Positions 52,815 to 61,694 are shown, numbered from the stretch's first letter. The stretch is 64,000 bases of DNA from Amantichitinum ursilacus (GCF_001294205.1 NZ_LAQT01000007.1:124001-188000), one strand, 5' to 3'. A program made the numbers and translations. The notes: a model not told the origin generated them from the letters alone.

Positions 52815-54104
52815 TTACGACTGCGCTTTCGGGGCGCGGCCAATAGCGCGCCAGCCAATATCGCGGCGGAATTGCGCGCCATCAAACTCGATGCCGGCCA
52901 GCAATTCATAAGCACGCTTTTGCGCGGCGGCAAAGTTCTCGCCAAACGCCGTCACGCACAACACGCGGCCACCACTGGTTTGCGGCGCGCCATCGGCATT
53001 CAGCGACGTACCGGCGTGGAACACGTGGCCATCATCGGCCGCAGCGGGCAGATTGCGGATCACGTCGCCTTTGCGCGGGGTATCCGGGTAATTGGCGGCA
53101 GCCATCACCACGCCCAACGCCACGCGGCGATCCCACTCCACTTCGGCCTTATCCAGCGTGCCATTGACGGCGTGCTCCACCAGCGGCACCAGATCGCTTT
53201 TCAGGCGCAGCATGATGGGCTGGGTTTCCGGGTCACCCATGCGACAGTTGAATTCCAGCGTCTTTACCGAGCCATCCGGGCCGATCATCAAGCCGGCGTA
53301 CAAAAAGCCGGTGTAGACGATGCCATCGCGCGCCATGCCTTGCACGGTGGGCAGAATGATTTCGCGCATGGCTTTGGCGTGGATTTCCGGCGTCACCACC
53401 GGGGCCGGGCTGTACGCGCCCATGCCCCCGGTGTTGGGGCCTTCGTCGGCATCCAGCAGGCGCTTGTGATCCTGGCTAGACGCCAGCGGCAGCACGTTTT
53501 TGCCATCCACCATCACGATAAAGCTGGCTTCTTCGCCCGTGAGGAATTCTTCGATAACCACGCGCGCACCGGCGTCGCCCAGTTTGTTGTCCGACAACAT
53601 GGCATCAATGGCGTCGTGCGCTTCTTGCAGCGACATTGCCACCACCACGCCCTTGCCGGCGGCCAGGCCATCGGCCTTGATCACAATCGGCGCGCCCTTG
53701 GCATCCACATAGGCATGCGCCTGGGCGGCATCGGAGAAGGTCTCGTAATCGGCGGTCGGAATGTGGTGGCGCTTCATGAACGCCTTGGCAAAATCTTTCG
53801 AGCTTTCCAGCTGGGCGGCGGCCTTGGCCGGGCCGAAGATCTTCAGGCCCGCCAGGCGAAACGCATCCACCACGCCTTGCGACAGCGGGGCTTCGGGACC
53901 CACCACCGTCAGCTGCACGTGCTCTTTTTGCGCAAACGCCACCAGCTCGGCAATGTCAGTGATCTCGACATTGGTCAGATTGGGCTCCAGCGCAGTGCCG
54001 GCATTGCCCGGCGCCACAAACACCTTGGTCACACGCGACGATTGCGACAACTTCCAGGCCAGCGCGTGTTCGCGCCCGCCATTACCGATTACCAGCACAT
54101 TCAT
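52815..54104 (-). CDS. purD: Phosphoribosylamine-glycine ligase
   Basis: 429 residues, ATP-grasp ligase for the second step of purine synthesis (phosphoribosylamine + glycine to GAR). It has MNVLVIGNGGREHALAWKL, GPEAPLSQGVVDAF, the ATP-grasp loop IVIKADGLAAGKGVVVAMS, and MGDPETQPIMLRLKSDL. Length and motifs are standard. It is downstream of pagP on the same strand, separated by 21 bases, and further upstream lies purH. The usual purH-purD pair is therefore interrupted by pagP. Confidence 0.97.
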   Translation of the reverse strand: MNVLVIGNGGREHALAWKLSQSSRVTKVFVAPGNAGTALEPNLTNVEITDIAELVAFAQKEHVQLTVVGPEAPLSQGVVDAFRLAGLKIFGPAKAAAQLESSKDFAKAFMKRHHIPTADYETFSDAAQAHAYVDAKGAPIVIKADGLAAGKGVVVAMSLQEAHDAIDAMLSDNKLGDAGARVVIEEFLTGEEASFIVMVDGKNVLPLASSQDHKRLLDADEGPNTGGMGAYSPAPVVTPEIHAKAMREIILPTVQGMARDGIVYTGFLYAGLMIGPDGSVKTLEFNCRMGDPETQPIMLRLKSDLVPLVEHAVNGTLDKAEVEWDRRVALGVVMAAANYPDTPRKGDVIRNLPAAADDGHVFHAGTSLNADGAPQTSGGRVLCVTAFGENFAAAQKRAYELLAGIEFDGAQFRRDIGWRAIGRAPKAQS

Positions 54105-54125
54105 CTCGATTTCCCTGCTTTTTAA

Positions 54126-54695
54126 TTAGTACTCGTAACGCCCGAAAAAGAAGGCGACGTTGCCGTGATTGAAACCACCGCCCACTTTGGGAATGAAGGT
54201 TCCCATCACCGAAAGCTTGTCGTAGCGCACTGCGGCCAGCGGCAGCACGATCGGAAACGGTATGCCGCCAAAAATATCGCGGCGCGAAGTCAGCCCGGCC
54301 GTGTAACCGGCCGCCACTGACCACTGCCCGGCCACCGGCGCAAACCACAACCGGGCATAGCCGGTCAGCAACTCGGGTTTGTAATGCGAATCCGAAAACA
54401 CCATGCCGTAGACGATATCGTCATTGCCTTGCGCGTCGGTGGTGTGCCGACCAAAGCCCAGGCCCCAGGCATGATCATTAAAGGTTTTGCGTTTGTCTTC
54501 GTCGTAGGTGGCCGGATCGTGCCACGTGTAACCCGAGAAATACAGGTCGGGCGTACCCGTAGAAAACGTATCGTCCACACGCTGGCAGGCGGCGTTAAGC
54601 CAGCTGCCCATGCCGCTGCATTCCAGCGCCAGACAGGAACTGGCTGCCGACGCCATGCTCAGGGCCAGGATGCCCGCAAGCCAATGTTTTCTCAT
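54126..54695 (-). CDS. pagP: Lipid A palmitoyltransferase PagP
   Basis: 189 residues. Outer-membrane eight-stranded barrel that moves palmitate from phospholipid to lipid A. A signal peptide ends near SSCLALE (about 24). The PagP signature is present: DLYFSGYTWHDPATYDEDKR with the catalytic His, WGLGFGRH, MVFSDSHYKPE with the catalytic Asp-Ser, AGYTAGLTSR, FPIVLPLAAV and GNVAFFFGRYEY ending in an aromatic residue as barrel proteins do. A run of nine T's lies just upstream of the start on the coding strand. It sits between purH and purD. Confidence 0.93.
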   Translation of the reverse strand: MRKHWLAGILALSMASAASSCLALECSGMGSWLNAACQRVDDTFSTGTPDLYFSGYTWHDPATYDEDKRKTFNDHAWGLGFGRHTTDAQGNDDIVYGMVFSDSHYKPELLTGYARLWFAPVAGQWSVAAGYTAGLTSRRDIFGGIPFPIVLPLAAVRYDKLSVMGTFIPKVGGGFNHGNVAFFFGRYEY

Positions 54696-54813
54696 AATGA
54701 TTTCTTATAAAAAAAAACATGCAACTGGCCTGCAGCGGCACACCGCCCCTGCCTGCCCGCCCCGTCTGTGATCATGCGTCACCCAGGGCAGGCATCCGGC
54801 AAGGGATGACTTC

Positions 54814-56376
54814 TTAGTGACGGAAGTGACGGATACCCGTAACCACCATTGCAATGCCGTGCTCATCGGCTGCGGCAATCACTTCTTCATCGCGCACCGA
54901 GCCGCCCGGCTGGATGATGGCGGACACGCCGTTTTCGGCGATCACATCCACACCATCGCGGAACGGGAAGAACGCATCCGACGCCGCCACCGAACCGCGC
55001 AGTTCCAGGCCTGCATTGCGCGCCTTGATGGCAGCGATGCGGGTGGAATCCACCCGGCTCATCTGGCCGGCGCCAATGCCCAGCGTCTGGCCCTTGCCGC
55101 AGAACACAATGGCGTTGGACTTGACGAACTTGGCCACGCGCCATGCAAACAGCAGATCGCCCAGTTGCTCCGGCGTCGGTGCTTTTTTGGTGACCACTTT
55201 CAGATCATTCAGCGTCAACGCGTGCAGGTCCGGCGTTTGCACCAGCAGGCCGCCACCGACGCGCTTGACGTCAAAGTGGTTGGCGCCCGCCAGCAACGGC
55301 ACACGCAACACGCGCACGTTTACTTTTTTGGCCAGCAACGCCAGCGCTTCGGCCGTATACGACGGCGCGATCAGCACTTCCAGAAATTGCGCCGCCACGG
55401 CTTGTACCGTGTCGCCATCCACTTCACGGTTAAACGCAATAATCCCACCAAAGGCTGACGTCGGGTCTGTGGCAAACGCCAGACGATAGGCGCTGAAGGC
55501 ATCCGCACCGATGGCCACGCCACACGGATTGGCATGCTTGACGATCACACATGCGGGTTCGTCAAACTGCTTGACGGCTTCCCACGCGGCATCGCTATCG
55601 GCAATGTTGTTGTACGACAGTTCTTTGCCCTGCAATTGTTCATAGCTGGCCAGGCTGCCCGCTGCCGGGTCCAGATCACGATAGAACGCGGCGGCCTGGT
55701 GCGGGTTTTCACCGTAACGCATGTCCTGAACTTTGCTGAACTGCAGGTTCAGACGGTCGGGCCATACTTTCTTTTCGCCGTTATCGGCCAGTGCGGTCAG
55801 ATAGTTGGAAATGGCGCCGTCATAGGCAGCGGTATGGCTGAAGGCTTTCTTGGCCAGATTAACGCGCGTGGTTTGCGACAGCGCACCGTTATGGGCGGCC
55901 AGTTCGGCCAGCAGCGGCGCGTAATCAGCGGCGTCCGTCACGATGGCAACATGCGCGTGGTTTTTGGCGGCGGAACGCACCATGGCCGGGCCACCGATAT
56001 CGATGTTTTCGATGGCGTCTTCAAACGTGCAATCGGGGCGCGCAATGGTGGCTTCAAACGGGTACAGGTTGACGCACACCAGATCAATATTGCCGATGTC
56101 GTGCTCGGCCATCATGGCCACATGGGCGGGCAGATCGCGACGGCCCAGAATGCCGCCGTGGATTTTGGGATGCAGCGTCTTGACGCGGCCATCCAGCATT
56201 TCCGGAAAACCGGTGTAATCAGCCACTTCGATCACCGGCACATTGTGGTCGGCCAGCAGGCGCGCAGTGCCGCCGGTGGACAGGATTTCAACGCCGTGGC
56301 CAGCCAGTGCCTGGGCAAATTCGAGAACGCCGGTCTTGTCCGAGACACTGATCAGCGCGCGTTTGATGGTGGTCAT
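54814..56376 (-). CDS. purH: Bifunctional AICAR transformylase / IMP cyclohydrolase
   Basis: 520 residues, last two steps of IMP synthesis. The N-terminal MGS-like cyclohydrolase domain (about 1-150) has [38 protein letters not shown]. The C-terminal transformylase domain has [13 protein letters not shown], the K-H pair in [12 protein letters not shown], and [16 protein letters not shown]. It follows fis by 140 bases on the same strand. Length and motifs are normal. Confidence 0.97.
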   Translation of the reverse strand: MTTIKRALISVSDKTGVLEFAQALAGHGVEILSTGGTARLLADHNVPVIEVADYTGFPEMLDGRVKTLHPKIHGGILGRRDLPAHVAMMAEHDIGNIDLVCVNLYPFEATIARPDCTFEDAIENIDIGGPAMVRSAAKNHAHVAIVTDAADYAPLLAELAAHNGALSQTTRVNLAKKAFSHTAAYDGAISNYLTALADNGEKKVWPDRLNLQFSKVQDMRYGENPHQAAAFYRDLDPAAGSLASYEQLQGKELSYNNIADSDAAWEAVKQFDEPACVIVKHANPCGVAIGADAFSAYRLAFATDPTSAFGGIIAFNREVDGDTVQAVAAQFLEVLIAPSYTAEALALLAKKVNVRVLRVPLLAGANHFDVKRVGGGLLVQTPDLHALTLNDLKVVTKKAPTPEQLGDLLFAWRVAKFVKSNAIVFCGKGQTLGIGAGQMSRVDSTRIAAIKARNAGLELRGSVAASDAFFPFRDGVDVIAENGVSAIIQPGGSVRDEEVIAAADEHGIAMVVTGIRHFRH

Positions 56377-56518
56377 TTGCTTTTCCTGGATTTCTGCGGG
56401 ACTAAGAAGCGCGGCACAAACAGGCCGCGTCGGCTACCTGGCACGGGCTAGCCGGAAAAAACAGCAAGATCTTTACCGGATGTCGCCGCGCCGGACCTCG
56501 CCCGCGTGGCGATCCCGG

Positions 56519-56782
56519 TTACAGCATGTCGTAGGTCTGCAGCTTTTTACGCAAGGTATTGCGATTGATGCCCAACACATCGGCCGCACGGGTCTGATTG
56601 CCGGCTACATGATCCAGCACCATTTCAAGCAACGGCTTTTCCACCCGCGACAACACCATTTCATACAAGGCGCACGGCGCTTCACCATCCAGATCATCAA
56701 AATATTGCTGCAAAGACGCACGGATGGCCTCGGCAATCGGATCGATCTCACTGGTAAAGGTCAGTACTGCTGGCTGGTTCAT
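56519..56782 (-). CDS. fis: DNA-binding protein Fis
   Basis: 87 residues. Small nucleoid-associated regulator of growth-phase genes, including rRNA. The C-terminal helix-turn-helix is NQTRAADVLGINRNTLRKKL, nearly the Fis consensus; the middle helices hold VLSRVEKPLLEMVLDHVAG. The N-terminal part is shorter and less conserved than in enteric Fis, as is usual for betaproteobacteria. It lies 129 bases behind dusB, the classical dusB-fis pairing. Confidence 0.94.
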   Translation of the reverse strand: MNQPAVLTFTSEIDPIAEAIRASLQQYFDDLDGEAPCALYEMVLSRVEKPLLEMVLDHVAGNQTRAADVLGINRNTLRKKLQTYDML

Positions 56783-56911
56783 TGCTCTTTCCCCAAACGG
56801 CGCCCGGTCTGTTTTATTTGTGCTGGGCGCACGGCTACTTTGATTAAAACCTGTGCGCGGCGACAGTTTGCGATGTGCAAAAGCTGCCAGGGGCGCGGCC
56901 CTTGCTGGCGG

Positions 56912-57952
56912 TCAGGCTGCCAGCGGCGCGTCGGCGAGATCATCACCGGCGGCTTGCGTGTCTTCGTATTGCAGCCGGTCGCCGCGGCGGCCCAGCTCGT
57001 CAAAATACTGGCGCACGGCGGCATGTTGCGCGGCGGTGCTATCCAGTTGATACATGGCCTGACGGAACGCGTTGCCATCGTGCAGGCCGCGGGTATACCA
57101 GGCGATATGCTTGCGGGCGATGCGACAGCCCGAGTACTCGCCATAAAACGCGTACAGCTCATCCAGATGGCCATCCAGCACATCGCGGATTTCGGTTACT
57201 TGCGGCGGCGGCAGCGTTTCGCCGGTGGCCAGAAAATACGCAATCTCGCGAAACAACCACGGCCGCCCTTGCGCCGCGCGGCCCACCATGACGGCATCTG
57301 CGCCAGTTTGCGCCAGCACCTCGCGCGCTTTTTGCGGTGTATCAATATCGCCGTTGGCGATCACCGGAATCGCGATGCTTTGTTTGACCTGGCGGATCAG
57401 CTCGTAACGCGCCGCGCCGTTATACATGTCTTCCCGCGTGCGGCCATGCACCGCCAGCGCGGCGATACCAGCGGCTTCGGCGCGTTGCGCCACACGCAAA
57501 ATGTTCTCTTCACCATTACAAAAACCCAGGCGCGTTTTAAGCGTGACCGGCACATCCACCGCCGCCACCACGGCATCGAGGATTTCGCCCACCAGCGCTT
57601 CGTCTTTCAGCAATGCCGATCCGGCCAGCTTGTTGCACACCTTTTTGGCCGGGCAGCCCATATTGATATCGATAATCTGCGCGCCCAGTTCCACATTCAG
57701 CCGCGCCGCCTGCGCCAGCATGGCCGGATCAGAGCCGGCAATCTGCACTGCAATCGGCCCGGGCTCGCCCGCATGGTCCATCCGCCGCCGCGTTTTAACG
57801 TTGTCCCACAGCGCGTTATTGGCCGTAATCATTTCCGACACCGCATAACCCGCGCCAAAGTGCCGGCACAGTTGCCGGTACGGCCGGTCAGTCACACCCG
57901 CCATCGGCGCGACAAACAGGTTGTTGTGTAAGGAATACGGCCCGATCTGCAT
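56912..57952 (-). CDS. dusB: tRNA-dihydrouridine synthase B
   Basis: 346-residue flavoprotein that reduces uridine in the D-loop of tRNA. It shows LFVAPMAGVTDRPYRQLCR, IDINMGCPAKKV with the catalytic Cys, VTLKTRLGF, ALAVHGRTREDMYNG and VIANGDIDTPQKA. The C-terminal helical domain ends with Ala-rich sequence. It is the first gene of the dusB-fis-purH-pagP-purD run, diverging from nagA. Confidence 0.96.
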   Translation of the reverse strand: MQIGPYSLHNNLFVAPMAGVTDRPYRQLCRHFGAGYAVSEMITANNALWDNVKTRRRMDHAGEPGPIAVQIAGSDPAMLAQAARLNVELGAQIIDINMGCPAKKVCNKLAGSALLKDEALVGEILDAVVAAVDVPVTLKTRLGFCNGEENILRVAQRAEAAGIAALAVHGRTREDMYNGAARYELIRQVKQSIAIPVIANGDIDTPQKAREVLAQTGADAVMVGRAAQGRPWLFREIAYFLATGETLPPPQVTEIRDVLDGHLDELYAFYGEYSGCRIARKHIAWYTRGLHDGNAFRQAMYQLDSTAAQHAAVRQYFDELGRRGDRLQYEDTQAAGDDLADAPLAA

Positions 57953-58185
57953 GGGTGCCTGGAGTGCGGAAAAGGCGCGAATTCTAACGCCTGCTTAAAT
58001 ATTGGGCAACCCAAAACCGCCCTCTGGTTGATGAGAAAACCAGTGTTTGCTGGTGCTAGCCTGCGCTTCGTCGGCTGTAACGTTTTTTTACTTGCAGAAG
58101 TGGCGTGGCCGTCACAATGAACGCTGTACGACCCTTGCAACATCGGCGGCAGCATGCTGAAAGCCACCGCCGTTCCGGAGCCCCG

Positions 58186-59295
58186 ATGTCGACCTCACCC
58201 TATGCCAATATCCTTACCGCCGACGGCTGGCGCTTGGGCACACTGACCAGCGACGCTGGTCGGATCAGCGCCCTGCACGCCGCGCCGGTTAACCCTGCAA
58301 ACAATACATACGGTTATGTGCTGCCCGGTTTTGTGGACCTGCATGTGCACGGCGCGGACGGCCACAATGTGATGGACGGCGCTGACGCCGCTGTGGCGAT
58401 TGCGCGACGCCATGCGCAGCACGGCACCACCGCGATGCTGGCCACCACCGTCAACGCGCCGCACTCGCGCTTGCTGGCCTCGCTGCAAGCGCTGGCCGAG
58501 CCGATCGAACATCGGGCCGCAGGCGCGGCGCGTTATCTGGGCGTGCATCTGGAAGGGCCGTATGTCAATGGCGAACGCTTGGGCGGGCTGCCCGCGCATG
58601 CGCGTACCGCGGTGATGGATGAGGTCGAACAATACCTGGCGGCCGTGCCGGTGCGGGTGCTGACGCTGGCGCCGGAACTGGCAGGCCACGCGGAAATCAT
58701 CCAGCAACTGACCGCGCGCGGCGTGCGCGTGCAGATTGGGCATTCGCTGGGCAGTTATGAGGACGGCGTGGCGGCGCTACAACACGGCGTGGCCGGGTTT
58801 ACCCATTTATATAATGCGATGTCGGTGCTGAACCACCGCGCCCCCGGCATGGTGGGCGCGGCGCTGGCGCATGCGCATTACAGCGAACTGATCCCCGACC
58901 TGATCCACGTGCACCCCGGCGCAATGCGCACGGCATTTCGCGCCATCCCCAAGTTGTACTGCGTGACGGATGCGTCGGTGGCCACCGGCTTGCCCGACGG
59001 CGAATATCGCAAAGACGAAGGCCGCACCATCACCAAATGCATGGGCGGCGTGCGCTTGCCCGACGGCACGCTGGCCGGCAGCGCGCTGACCATGGACGTG
59101 GCATTGCGCAACCTGGTCGGCATCGGGCTGACGCTGGAAGACGCCAGCAACCGGGTGTCGCGCTATCCGGCGGAATACCTGGGCGTGGCGGATCGCGGGC
59201 GGCTGGGGATCGGGGCGTGGGCGGATTATGTGGTGCTGGATCGGGCGTTGATGGTGCAGCGGGTGGTGGTGGAGGGGGATGTGGTGGTGGGGTAG
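58186..59295 (+). CDS. nagA: N-acetylglucosamine-6-phosphate deacetylase
   Basis: 369 residues, amidohydrolase superfamily. It removes acetate from GlcNAc-6-phosphate in amino-sugar and wall recycling. Metal and active-site motifs: GFVDLHVHGADG (H-x-H), HLEGPYVNGERLGG with the metal Glu, VQIGHSLGSYEDG, THLYNAMSVLNHR, and the catalytic Asp in YCVTDASVA. The ATG at 58186 gives the best N-terminus; an upstream frame extends 27 codons. No nagB, nagE or nagR is nearby. The last 60 bases are extremely G-rich (GTGGTGGTGG). Confidence 0.93.
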   Translation: MSTSPYANILTADGWRLGTLTSDAGRISALHAAPVNPANNTYGYVLPGFVDLHVHGADGHNVMDGADAAVAIARRHAQHGTTAMLATTVNAPHSRLLASLQALAEPIEHRAAGAARYLGVHLEGPYVNGERLGGLPAHARTAVMDEVEQYLAAVPVRVLTLAPELAGHAEIIQQLTARGVRVQIGHSLGSYEDGVAALQHGVAGFTHLYNAMSVLNHRAPGMVGAALAHAHYSELIPDLIHVHPGAMRTAFRAIPKLYCVTDASVATGLPDGEYRKDEGRTITKCMGGVRLPDGTLAGSALTMDVALRNLVGIGLTLEDASNRVSRYPAEYLGVADRGRLGIGAWADYVVLDRALMVQRVVVEGDVVVG

Positions 59296-59332
59296 ATGTT
59301 GGGGTTGCGGGGGCTGGTTTGGCGATGGGGTT

Positions 59333-59482
59333 TTGTTGATTGAGTCTTTGTTGATTGAGTCTTTGTTGATTGAACCTTTGCTGCTTGGGTCTTTGTCGCT
59401 CGGTTCTTTAATGATTGAGACTTTGCAGCTTGAGTTTTTGTTGATTGAGTCATTGCTGCTTGAGTCATTGCTGCTTGAGTCT
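59333..59482 (+). repeat. Minisatellite, ten 15-bp units
   Basis: Ten imperfect copies of TTGTTGATTGAGTCT in a row, directly after the nagA stop region. Read in one plus frame the units give Leu-Leu-Ile-Glu-Ser repeats, in one minus frame Thr-Lys-Thr-Gln-Ser-type repeats. All differences are substitutions, so both frames stay open. No start signal or family supports translation. Confidence 0.85.
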
Positions 59483-59526
59483 GGCGGCGTGTTTTGGGGT
59501 GTTCGGCTGGTGCCGAACAGATCGTT

Positions 59527-59818
59527 TAACGCTTAGCCTGCGGCGCATTTTTGATACCCGGGGGTGCCCGGGAGCACGTCACTTTCTCCTACAGCCGAGA
59601 AAGTAACCAAAGAGGCCGCCCTTAGCTGCCGCAATGCGGGGGTAGGTCAAAAGCCTCAAGCACATCCTTTGGGTTGCATAGCTGCCGCTCCGCGGACGCG
59701 ACGCTCAGTCGGAGCCCGGTAAAGCCGGTCTCCTACCTTCGCGCGCTCAGGATATGGTGTTGGTTTGCTAGCCACGCTGGCCTCGTTGCTGCGCAACATC
59801 GGGTGGGCGTGGATGCTG
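59527..59818 (-). repeat. Long dispersed repeat, family A, copy 2 (inverted)
   Basis: Minus-strand copy of the repeat at 6231-6544. Recognisable blocks are GCTTAGCCTGCGGCGCAT, CCCGGGGGTGCCCGGG, AGCTGCCGCTCCGCGGA, GTCTCCTACCTTCGCGCGCT and CAACATCGGGTGGGCGTGG. It faces copy 3 at 60395 in the opposite direction. Confidence 0.75.
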
Positions 59819-59882
59819 GGCCGTGACAGTGAATGGGGTTTGTGTGTGCTTATCGCTTTCGTCTGATTTACGCTGCGGTCCA

Positions 59883-60288
59883 ATAGGGTGGGTCAAGACC
59901 CACCACCCAAAGTAGCAAACAAGAACGGCCGGGCCGAAACCGCGCATATTTACCTCTTCACTAAGGCACGCAAGAACAGCCAGCCCAAACGCCCGCATGC
60001 TTGCCTTACCACGGAGGCATGCAAGAAACGTAGGGTGCGTTACCCGTAGGGTCTTGTCCTCGCGTGCGGGGACAACGCACATTTGGGTTATGCCACCGAA
60101 GTTGTGAAAGACGCGAAATCCGGATGGCGGCAAGGAATGATGGGCATGGCGTAATCATGGAAATGTGCGTTGCCCTACGGGTAACGCACCCTACGCGTGC
60201 CTGCGAGCTGGGGTGATGAAATCGTCGGTTGTATTAAGCCGAACATTCTTGCATGTGGCTTTGGTTGGTGGGTCTTGACCCACCCTAT
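59883..60288. repeat. REPIN-like element, copy 7, split by another element
   Basis: Outer palindromes at 59883-59904 (centre AA) and 60267-60288 (centre TT) are exact reverse complements over 22 bases including ATAG/CTAT. Inner arms (CCCAAAGTAGCAAACAAGAA and TTCTTGCATGTGGCTTTGG) are imperfect inverted repeats. The 360-base interior is far longer than the usual 50-60 and contains the nested element at 60029-60195. Confidence 0.85.
60029..60195. repeat. Nested inverted-repeat element, GTAGGGTGCGTTACCC family
   Basis: Terminal arms of 23 bases (60029-60051 and 60173-60195) are perfect reverse complements and begin GTAG-GGGTGCGTTACCC-type hairpins. A further 12-base arm CAACGCACATTT (60073-60084) matches AAATGTGCGTTG (60161-60172), interrupted on the left side by a 21-base insertion (60052-60072). 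It codes for no protein. Confidence 0.8.
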
Positions 60289-60394
60289 GAGATGTTGGTG
60301 GTACGTGGCGGGAACGGTGACAAATCAGACGGCGGTGGCCGTGCGGGGATGGGCGCGTTAAGCGGGCGGTGCCGATGTTCACTGTCACCCGTCG

Positions 60395-60820
60395 CAACCA
60401 CGCCCACCCGATGTTGCGTAGCAACGAGGCAAACCCGGCGTCCCAACAGCAGGCATTACCTGTCGAGGGAGGGGAAGGAGACCCGTTCTTTGGGGCTCCG
60501 TCCGACCGAAGTTCCGCGGAGCGGCAGCTGAGCCATCGAAGTGCAAGACGGTCCGTTTCGGCTTTTGACCTGCGGGCCCCCTGGCGAGCGAAGGATTCGC
60601 GAGTGGGGTCGCCTTTCTTTTGGTTATCTTTTCTTTGGCGAAGCAAAGAAAAGTAACGTGCTCCCGGGCACCCCCGGGTATCCAAACATGCGCCGCAGGC
60701 ACAAGCGGTTAAAGGTTCATACGGCACCAGCCAAACATCAAAACATGCGCCGCAGGCTAAGCGTTTAAAGGTTTATTAGCCACCAACCAAACATCAAAAA
60801 ATACCCCGCAACCTAAGCAT
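60395..60820 (+). repeat. Long dispersed repeat, family A, copy 3, with tandem 57-bp tail
   Basis: Plus-strand copy: CGCCCACCCGATGTTGCG, TTCCGCGGAGCGGCAGCT, GTCGCCTTTCTTTTGG, GGCGAAGCAAAGAAAAGT, CCCGGGCACCCCCGGG. The 3' tail (ATGCGCCGCAGGC with AAGCG and TTAAAGGTT) recurs at about 57-base spacing at 60688, 60745 and, decayed, 60801. The whole 59296-60927 gap contains repeats only; I see no gene in it. Confidence 0.75.
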
Positions 60821-60880
60821 CTAAAGAATTACAGCCCAACCCAATCCCCAAAAAACCAATCGCAAACGCCCAAACAAACA

Positions 60881-60900
60881 AGGGCCGCAATCGCGGCCCT
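60881..60900 (-). terminator. Terminator downstream of pagL
   Basis: Stem AGGGCCGC (60881-60888)/GCGGCCCT (60893-60900), loop AATC. On the minus strand it is followed by a T-rich TTGTTTGTTTG and lies 27 bases past the pagL stop. Confidence 0.8.
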
Positions 60901-60927
60901 CTAAACATTGTTGTTAAACCCGGCTAA

Positions 60928-61470
60928 TCAGAAATGATAGCCATAGCGCAAGAACATGAAATCAATCCCGGGGTTCGGTTTGTCGATGCCGGCGTTCGAG
61001 AAGTGGTGGAAGTTAAAGCCGAGTTCCTGGTGGCCCTTGTCAAACGAGCAACCCACGCCCACGCGATCGCTAAACTGACCGTGCGAGCTCATATCGTGGT
61101 CTTCGGCCACTTTATGCTCGGTCAGATAAGCCACGCCCACGCCGCCTTCAATAAACGGGTTACACCAGCTGCTGCTGGTATGAAACTGATAGCGGAACAT
61201 CGGCACGATATCCACATCGTAGTCGGTGCTGTTGGACGGGCGGAATTTACCTGCCGCCAGTTCCCAATAACCGGTCAGGTTACCCACCGACGTATCAAAC
61301 CAGTCCACACCCCAGTCCTTGGTCACCGAGATACGGTAAGTGTTGGGCTTGAGATCGCTGGTCGGGCGAGTGGTCTGGCCCACGGCGAAAGTGATCGAAT
61401 CAACCGGCGCGGCTTGTGCGAATGCAGAGGCGGCGGCCACCAATAATGAGAGGAGTCTGAGCTTTTTCAT
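60928..61470 (-). CDS. pagL: Lipid A 3-O-deacylase PagL (acyloxyacyl hydrolase family)
   Basis: 180 residues. Outer-membrane barrel enzyme that removes the 3-position acyl chain from lipid A. The signal peptide ends near FAQAAPV (about 20). The His-Ser catalytic pair is in FNFHHFSNAGIDKPNPGIDF, the PagL signature; upstream WCNPFIEGGVGVAYLTEH and FSDRVGVGCSFDKGHQELG match the family, and the C-terminus ends in Phe. Start at ATG 61468-61470; an 18-residue longer frame is open upstream. It diverges from argA. Confidence 0.9.
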   Translation of the reverse strand: MKKLRLLSLLVAAASAFAQAAPVDSITFAVGQTTRPTSDLKPNTYRISVTKDWGVDWFDTSVGNLTGYWELAAGKFRPSNSTDYDVDIVPMFRYQFHTSSSWCNPFIEGGVGVAYLTEHKVAEDHDMSSHGQFSDRVGVGCSFDKGHQELGFNFHHFSNAGIDKPNPGIDFMFLRYGYHF

Positions 61471-61538
61471 GGCGAAGAATCTTACTCCTGCGATTATTAA
61501 AATTGGGCAGAAATTTGTGCGCATGTGTACGCCAGATA

Positions 61539-61552
61539 TGTCCTACAGGACA
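61539..61552. promoter_or_regulatory. Small inverted repeat in pagL-argA divergent region
   Basis: TGTCCT-AC-AGGACA, six-base arms, 69 bases upstream of pagL and about 140 upstream of argA. A -10-like TACAAT for argA lies at 61651-61656. The role is unproven. Confidence 0.3.
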
Positions 61553-61694
61553 CGCCCTCTGCCCTATGACCAGGCCCTGCGGCGGGCCGGGGTGCAAATC
61601 AATTGCAAACCGATACAGCCACAAGCCGCAAACCCGCGCCAATTATGCCCTACAATCCAGTTTTCCGATGTTAGTGCCTGTCACGGAGTAATGA

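Noticed and set aside
52758-54125. 455-codon open frame on the plus strand
   Set aside because: It is exactly antisense to purD, with low-complexity His/Arg/Gln-rich translation.
56243-57931. 562-codon open frame on the plus strand
   Set aside because: It is antisense to purH, fis and dusB, all with full motif support, and has no recognisable domain.
59279-59536. 85-codon ORF with Leu-Leu-Ile-Glu-Ser repeats
   Set aside because: The start lies inside nagA with no ribosome site, the N-terminus is a Trp/Gly run from G-rich DNA, and both strands stay open because the repeat unit is 15 bases. I keep it as a minisatellite only.
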